Below, piece by piece: positions 55,520 to 58,907 of a DNA stretch of 58,907 bases. Below the pieces are notes generated by a model, which worked only from the letters and a program-made list of their open reading frames with translations, did not search any database and was not told the origin of the DNA. The DNA comes from CAYOOT01 sp964405665 (GTDB lineage Bacteria > Bdellovibrionota_C > UBA2361 > SZUA-149 > CAZDWZ01), in NCBI GenBank assembly GCA_964405665.1, contig CAYOOT010000010.1, positions 1 to 58,907 on the forward strand, in the 5' to 3' direction. Made by a program: the position numbers and the translations under genes. The first letter of the stretch is position 1. Every line of letters begins with the position of its first letter.

Positions 55520-56638
55520 CTATTTATCAAGCGGAGCCTCTTCCACTCCACTTTTTGTGATCGTCTTCATCACTACAGGAAAAACAAAACCAGTTCCATG
55601 CGCTGCGTCACTGACGAAGTTATAAGTTCCGGTAACGCCAGTTTTATTCTTAACACTTTGATAAGCGGCAATAATTTGCTCTGCTGTAGGCTTGTCTTTT
55701 TGCTCAGCAAAAAGATCTGCAGTAAGCATCGCAAAATCATAAGCGTTTGCCGCCCAAGTTATTTGAATATCTCCATTAAATAAAGATAAATATTGTTTGT
55801 GAAAATTTTCATCGACGTAATTTGCCGCGAAAAATGCACCATCGCTGTGACGTTGAGTTGCTAAAATCGCATCTTTGCCTCCAAAGCTATGCGTTCCAAA
55901 TAACGGGGAATTTAATCTCACGGCTCCCATTCGAGATAGAAATAATGGCACTTGGTCTTCTCCAATAAACAGACCTAAAAGATCATATTGTTTGGATTTG
56001 AGTTTGGTGACAGTTGCTTGAAAATCAGTTTCTCCCGGTTGAAAGTTATCAATAAGCTCAAAAGTTTCCGGACTTTGAATACCGGCACTAAGTGCTTCCA
56101 CCGTATCGTTTAAAAACCCGATCTCTGTTTTCACAACTGCAATTTTTTTGTAACCTTTTTTTCTCACTTCTTTTAGAAGTGCATTGGCGTAGGCCATATG
56201 AGGAGAACAAAAACGAACAATATATTTCTTTCCCTCAGCAACATTCCATTGCCCGCTAACAAGAACTGTCGGTTTTTTACTTCCTTCAGCAACAGGCGCT
56301 ACCGCTTGCGAAGGACCATGACCCCAGACAAAGTTCAAATCTGCTTGATCTACTGTCGTCAATTTCCGAAAAGCTGTGATTGCTGTCTTTCCATCATATA
56401 AGGAATCTTCATAAAGAAAACGAATATGCTTAAATAGTTCGGGCTTGTTTTTTTGAGCAAGCTCGATGCCATTTTTTGCAGCAACACCATATTCTGCTGA
56501 ACGACCGGATAAGGGAAGAATACAAGCCACGGCAAATGTCGAAGGTTCATCTGCTTGCGCGGTGGAGTTATCAGCAAGGCCAAGATTCAAGATAATAAAA
56601 AGAAAATAAAAAAATAATTTAAAAAAAATGTTTTTCAT
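55520..56638 (-). CDS. Leu/Ile/Val-type ABC substrate-binding protein, copy 2
   Basis: The 372-residue periplasmic protein has a signal peptide (about 1-29, ending TAQA), then FAVACILPLSGRSAEYGVAAKNG, VWGHGPSQAVAPVAEG and YKKIAVVKTEIGFLNDTVEA. The fold is the same as copies 1 and 3 but the sequence is well diverged, so ligands probably differ. Single gene between GrpB-family and a small membrane gene. Confidence 0.87.
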   Translation of the reverse strand: MKNIFFKLFFYFLFIILNLGLADNSTAQADEPSTFAVACILPLSGRSAEYGVAAKNGIELAQKNKPELFKHIRFLYEDSLYDGKTAITAFRKLTTVDQADLNFVWGHGPSQAVAPVAEGSKKPTVLVSGQWNVAEGKKYIVRFCSPHMAYANALLKEVRKKGYKKIAVVKTEIGFLNDTVEALSAGIQSPETFELIDNFQPGETDFQATVTKLKSKQYDLLGLFIGEDQVPLFLSRMGAVRLNSPLFGTHSFGGKDAILATQRHSDGAFFAANYVDENFHKQYLSLFNGDIQITWAANAYDFAMLTADLFAEQKDKPTAEQIIAAYQSVKNKTGVTGTYNFVSDAAHGTGFVFPVVMKTITKSGVEEAPLDK

Positions 56639-56740
56639 AAATTTGCACTATAAAAATTAAATTGAGCTTTCGGCGCTAATAAAATTTATTATTAGCATAA
56701 AACTTTCCCCTAATGAAATCCATACTGCCGAAGATACCAC

Positions 56741-56969
56741 TTAAAAAACATATGCTACATGTAACCACGTACGAAGAGCCGCAAAAACAAAGTCCATAAA
56801 AATCACCACCAGTGCCCAATAAAAAAAGGTTCTTCTTTCTTTCAACATAACTGGAAGTATTTTTATGACGCATTCGACCAGAACGCAGGCCTTTTACTAT
56901 TTCGCGTCCTAAGAAAACTACGAAACCTCCACAGACAACTGAAACGACAAATAATTGAAATAATTTCAT
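56741..56969 (-). pseudogene. Small two-helix membrane protein with a homopolymer frameshift
   Basis: The frame from ATG 56969 gives MKLFQLFVVSVVCGGFVVFL (helix 1) and a basic loop to ERKKN. It then meets a run of seven A (56821-56827; T on the coding strand). In the read frame the rest is Cys/Gly-rich and runs on to 56676. Removing one base gives FYWALVVIFMDFVFAALRTW, a good second helix, and a stop at 56741, for 75 residues. A sequencing slip or a recent mutation is likely. Family not recognised. Confidence 0.6.
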
Positions 56970-56997
56970 ACTGTAAGTGCCCACTCAACGCAGAGCT

Positions 56998-57483
56998 TCA
57001 ACCTTGGCGCGCCGCCTCGATGAGAGCGATATCAATCTTTTTCATCTGCATCATCGCATCGAACGCACGCTTGGCAACAGCGCGATCAGGATCTGTTACC
57101 GCTGCGGTCAAAGCCAGCGGAGTAATCTGCCAGGACAAACCCCATTTGTCCTTGCACCAGCCACATGCGCTCTCCTGGCCGCCGTTGCCGACAATCGCAT
57201 TCCAGTAACGATCCGTTTCGGCCTGGTCAGTGGTTGCGATCAGAAACGAGAATGCTTCGTTGTGCTTGAAAGTAGATCCGCCATTAAGCCCCAGACAGGG
57301 AATTCCCATCACGATAAACTCGACCATTAACACATCCCCTTGTTTCCCTGATGGAAAATCTCCCGGTGCGCGGTGCACAGCGCCCACGGATGAATCAGGG
57401 AAGGTCTTGGCATAAAAATACGCCGCCTCTTCGGCGTCGCCATCATACCAAAGGCAAATCGTATTCTTTGCTTGCTTCATCAT
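56998..57483 (-). CDS. VOC superfamily protein (PhnB-like), GC-rich
   Basis: About 161 residues of the PhnB/3-demethylubiquinone-methyltransferase-like VOC group: ICLWYDGDAEEAAYFYAKTF, PCLGLNGGSTFKHNEAFSFL and CGWCKDKWGLSWQI. Function is unknown for most members. ATG 57483 is preferred because GGAG lies 7 bases ahead. Codon choice and base composition are clearly GC-richer than everything around it, which points to recent transfer. Direct-repeat-like GCTTCAAC...GCGCGCC sequences lie at both borders. Confidence 0.9.
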   Translation of the reverse strand: MMKQAKNTICLWYDGDAEEAAYFYAKTFPDSSVGAVHRAPGDFPSGKQGDVLMVEFIVMGIPCLGLNGGSTFKHNEAFSFLIATTDQAETDRYWNAIVGNGGQESACGWCKDKWGLSWQITPLALTAAVTDPDRAVAKRAFDAMMQMKKIDIALIEAARQG

Positions 57484-57484
57484 G

Positions 57485-57610
57485 TCACTTCTCCTTCGTA
57501 ATGAGCCACCCGAAGCCTGAGTCAATAAGCTCGCAGTTCAAGGGCATTGGCTCAGCCAAAATTTCCGCGTCAATCTGCGGCAAGACCGTAATATTGTGGC
57601 GCTGCTTCAC
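57485..57610 (-). CDS. Possible 41-residue leader gene of the VOC gene
   Basis: A GTG at 57610 with GGAGG 7 bases ahead opens a frame starting MKQRHNITVLPQIDAEIL and ending GWLITKEK. Its TGA lies one base before the VOC start, so the VOC ribosome-binding site is inside it and translation would be coupled. It shares the high GC content of the VOC gene. The frame is open further upstream without an ATG, so it could also be the end of a truncated longer gene. Confidence 0.45.
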   Translation of the reverse strand: MKQRHNITVLPQIDAEILAEPMPLNCELIDSGFGWLITKEK

Positions 57611-57633
57611 TGAGCTTCCTCCAGGAGGGCGGT

Positions 57634-57698
57634 AAGCTTCAACAGCGCGCCTGAAGCTTGGTTTTAAAATATATATTTATTCGCGCTGTTGCAAGCGT
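57634..57698. repeat. Stem-loop at the border of the GC-rich segment
   Basis: CAACAGCGCG (57640-57649) and CGCGCTGTTG (57682-57691) form a perfect 10-bp inverted repeat, extended by CTT/AAG with one extra base in one arm, around a 32-base AT-rich loop. The shape recalls integron attC sites, but no good GTTRRRY core is present. It marks the change from GC-rich to AT-rich sequence. Confidence 0.45.
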
Positions 57699-57733
57699 TT
57701 GTTATCCATCCTTAAAGATCCTGTTAAAGATGT

Positions 57734-58855
57734 TCACCTAGTAGAGGAGTCATCAGTCGGTTTACCGCTAACGATTTTCTTAATTAAAAAGTCCTTAGTA
57801 AAGCCTCGGTTGCCATCAGAAACTAACACTCCAGACACACCTTCGTATTTAGTAATTTTGGCAATTTCTTGAGCAACTTTTTCTGTTTCCGTAGAACCAG
57901 TCTTACGGATAGCATCAGCAAGAATCATTACAGCATCATAAGCACTGTCAGAACCAAGATCCACAGTTGCTCCAAATCTTTGCTCGTATTCTGTTTTGAA
58001 CGCTGTATTTGGAGTAAAAAATGTAGTGAACTCCATCCCTTCAAACCCACCCTCTGCAACATCAATTGCCTTCTGGTCAATAGTTACAGAATAAATAGGA
58101 ATTTTTACATTCATTTCTTTAAGTAATTTCGCAACAAAAGAACCGACAAGAATACCATCAGTCATAGAAACCATTGCGTCAACTTTAGTAGTCTTAGCAA
58201 TTTTTAAAGCTTCTGTTCGCAGATCTCGTGCATCTGGACTAGGCTCAGTATGAAAAGCTATTGTTCCTCCTAATTTTTTGAAACGATGTTGAAAAGCTTC
58301 TGTCTGCTCGATTACCCATGGGTCCTGGGCACCAACTAGAGCAATACGTCTATGTCCTTTATTGAAGACATAGTCGGCTAGCTTCTCTGCTGAACTATAA
58401 TCAAGTGGATAAGTAGAAAAAAGAAATTCACTAGACCGAGTAAATTTCGCCATACCTATTGTGGGAGAAATCATCAAGATCTTTTTACGGTTAACCATAT
58501 CGATTAACGGAAGACCCAGTCTGCTCCACGAAGGACCAATAATAAATTTAACCTGGGAGACATCAACTAAATAGTTAAATGCCGATAAAGATTTCTTCGG
58601 ATCAGCTTGATCATCTTGATAGGTAACAACAAATTTCTTTCCTAGAACACCACCCTGAGAATTTATCTTTTCCACCGCCATTTCAATTCCGTTGCGAGCT
58701 GCGATTCCCCAAGAAGCTCCTTCACCTGATAATATTAGAATAGAGCCGATCTTTAATGTGTCTTCTGCTTGCGCTACTGGCAAAAGAGAAACAATCTCAA
58801 ACGTAACAAATAGGCAAGAAAGCCAAAGCATTTTCCATTTAACAGTTCTATACAT
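57734..58855 (-). CDS. Leu/Ile/Val-type ABC substrate-binding protein, copy 3
   Basis: The 373-residue protein has a signal peptide (about 1-30, ending AQA), then LKIGSILILSGEGASWGIAARNG, INSQGGVLGKKFVVTYQDDQ, FIIGPSWSRLGLPLIDM and RRIALVGAQDPWVIEQTEAF. It is closest in plan to copy 2. No transport genes are adjacent within the window, and the upstream 50 bases to the window end hold nothing recognisable. Confidence 0.88.
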   Translation of the reverse strand: MYRTVKWKMLWLSCLFVTFEIVSLLPVAQAEDTLKIGSILILSGEGASWGIAARNGIEMAVEKINSQGGVLGKKFVVTYQDDQADPKKSLSAFNYLVDVSQVKFIIGPSWSRLGLPLIDMVNRKKILMISPTIGMAKFTRSSEFLFSTYPLDYSSAEKLADYVFNKGHRRIALVGAQDPWVIEQTEAFQHRFKKLGGTIAFHTEPSPDARDLRTEALKIAKTTKVDAMVSMTDGILVGSFVAKLLKEMNVKIPIYSVTIDQKAIDVAEGGFEGMEFTTFFTPNTAFKTEYEQRFGATVDLGSDSAYDAVMILADAIRKTGSTETEKVAQEIAKITKYEGVSGVLVSDGNRGFTKDFLIKKIVSGKPTDDSSTR

Positions 58856-58907
58856 AACTCCTCTTTGTAATTTTATCGGCTTTAGTAACCAACATTGGAT
58901 AACGTTT

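Overview
The window is AT-rich DNA from a Gram-negative bacterium. It carries capsule or O-antigen type polysaccharide synthesis, a periplasmic lytic transglycosylase, fabF/fabH fatty-acid synthesis and many exported proteins. The order prfA-prmC-murA, an Hda-like DnaA paralogue, ThyX instead of ThyA, and a MurA with Asp in place of the catalytic Cys suggest a deltaproteobacterial, Bdellovibrionota-like or similar uncultured lineage. That placement is inference. A run of exactly 100 N at 48798-48897 shows that this is a draft scaffold.

Layout. Positions 54-11688 are all on the minus strand. They read from a DPM1-like glycosyltransferase through two GT4 enzymes, a polyprenyl-phosphate sugar transferase, UDP-glucose dehydrogenase, UDP-glucuronate decarboxylase and an epimerase to lepA, lepB and lipB. 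The sugar genes give a coherent route UDP-Glc -> UDP-GlcA -> UDP-Xyl and lipid-linked repeat assembly. thyX, a tRNA-Lys(CTT) and three unknown small genes follow (11929-14560). Next is a minus-strand housekeeping run: larA-like, fabH, fabF, hda-like, murA, prmC, prfA (14900-22477). Then come a plus-strand lytic transglycosylase, a coiled-coil membrane protein and a convergent GT2. A proteostasis and signalling group follows (26751-32315): CbpA-like J protein, ClpB, a receiver-like protein and an unusual membrane protein with a C-terminal J domain.

A decayed REP-type transposase with its repeat motif lies at 32317-33594. After it come xseB, xseA (with an extra N-terminal domain), a sigma-70-like factor, a DUF192 protein, a 667-residue unknown protein, groEL/groES and an ABC transporter pair. 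Positions 43623-52812 hold a surface module of a methyltransferase, two polytopic membrane proteins of GT-C type and two large FG-GAP beta-propeller proteins. The last part (52820-58855) has three paralogous Leu/Ile/Val-type substrate-binding proteins with no permease genes, a GrpB-family protein, small unknown genes and one GC-rich VOC-domain gene that looks foreign.

The region is rich in small palindromic elements of several families: intergenic hairpins with a compensatory base change, an element in frame inside lepB, a 250-bp inverted-repeat element and a pair of 37-bp inverted hairpins. Several genes appear broken: the transposase by an in-frame TAG, two small genes by frameshifts, and the FG-GAP protein C-terminus by the assembly gap. 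No rRNA or CRISPR array was seen.
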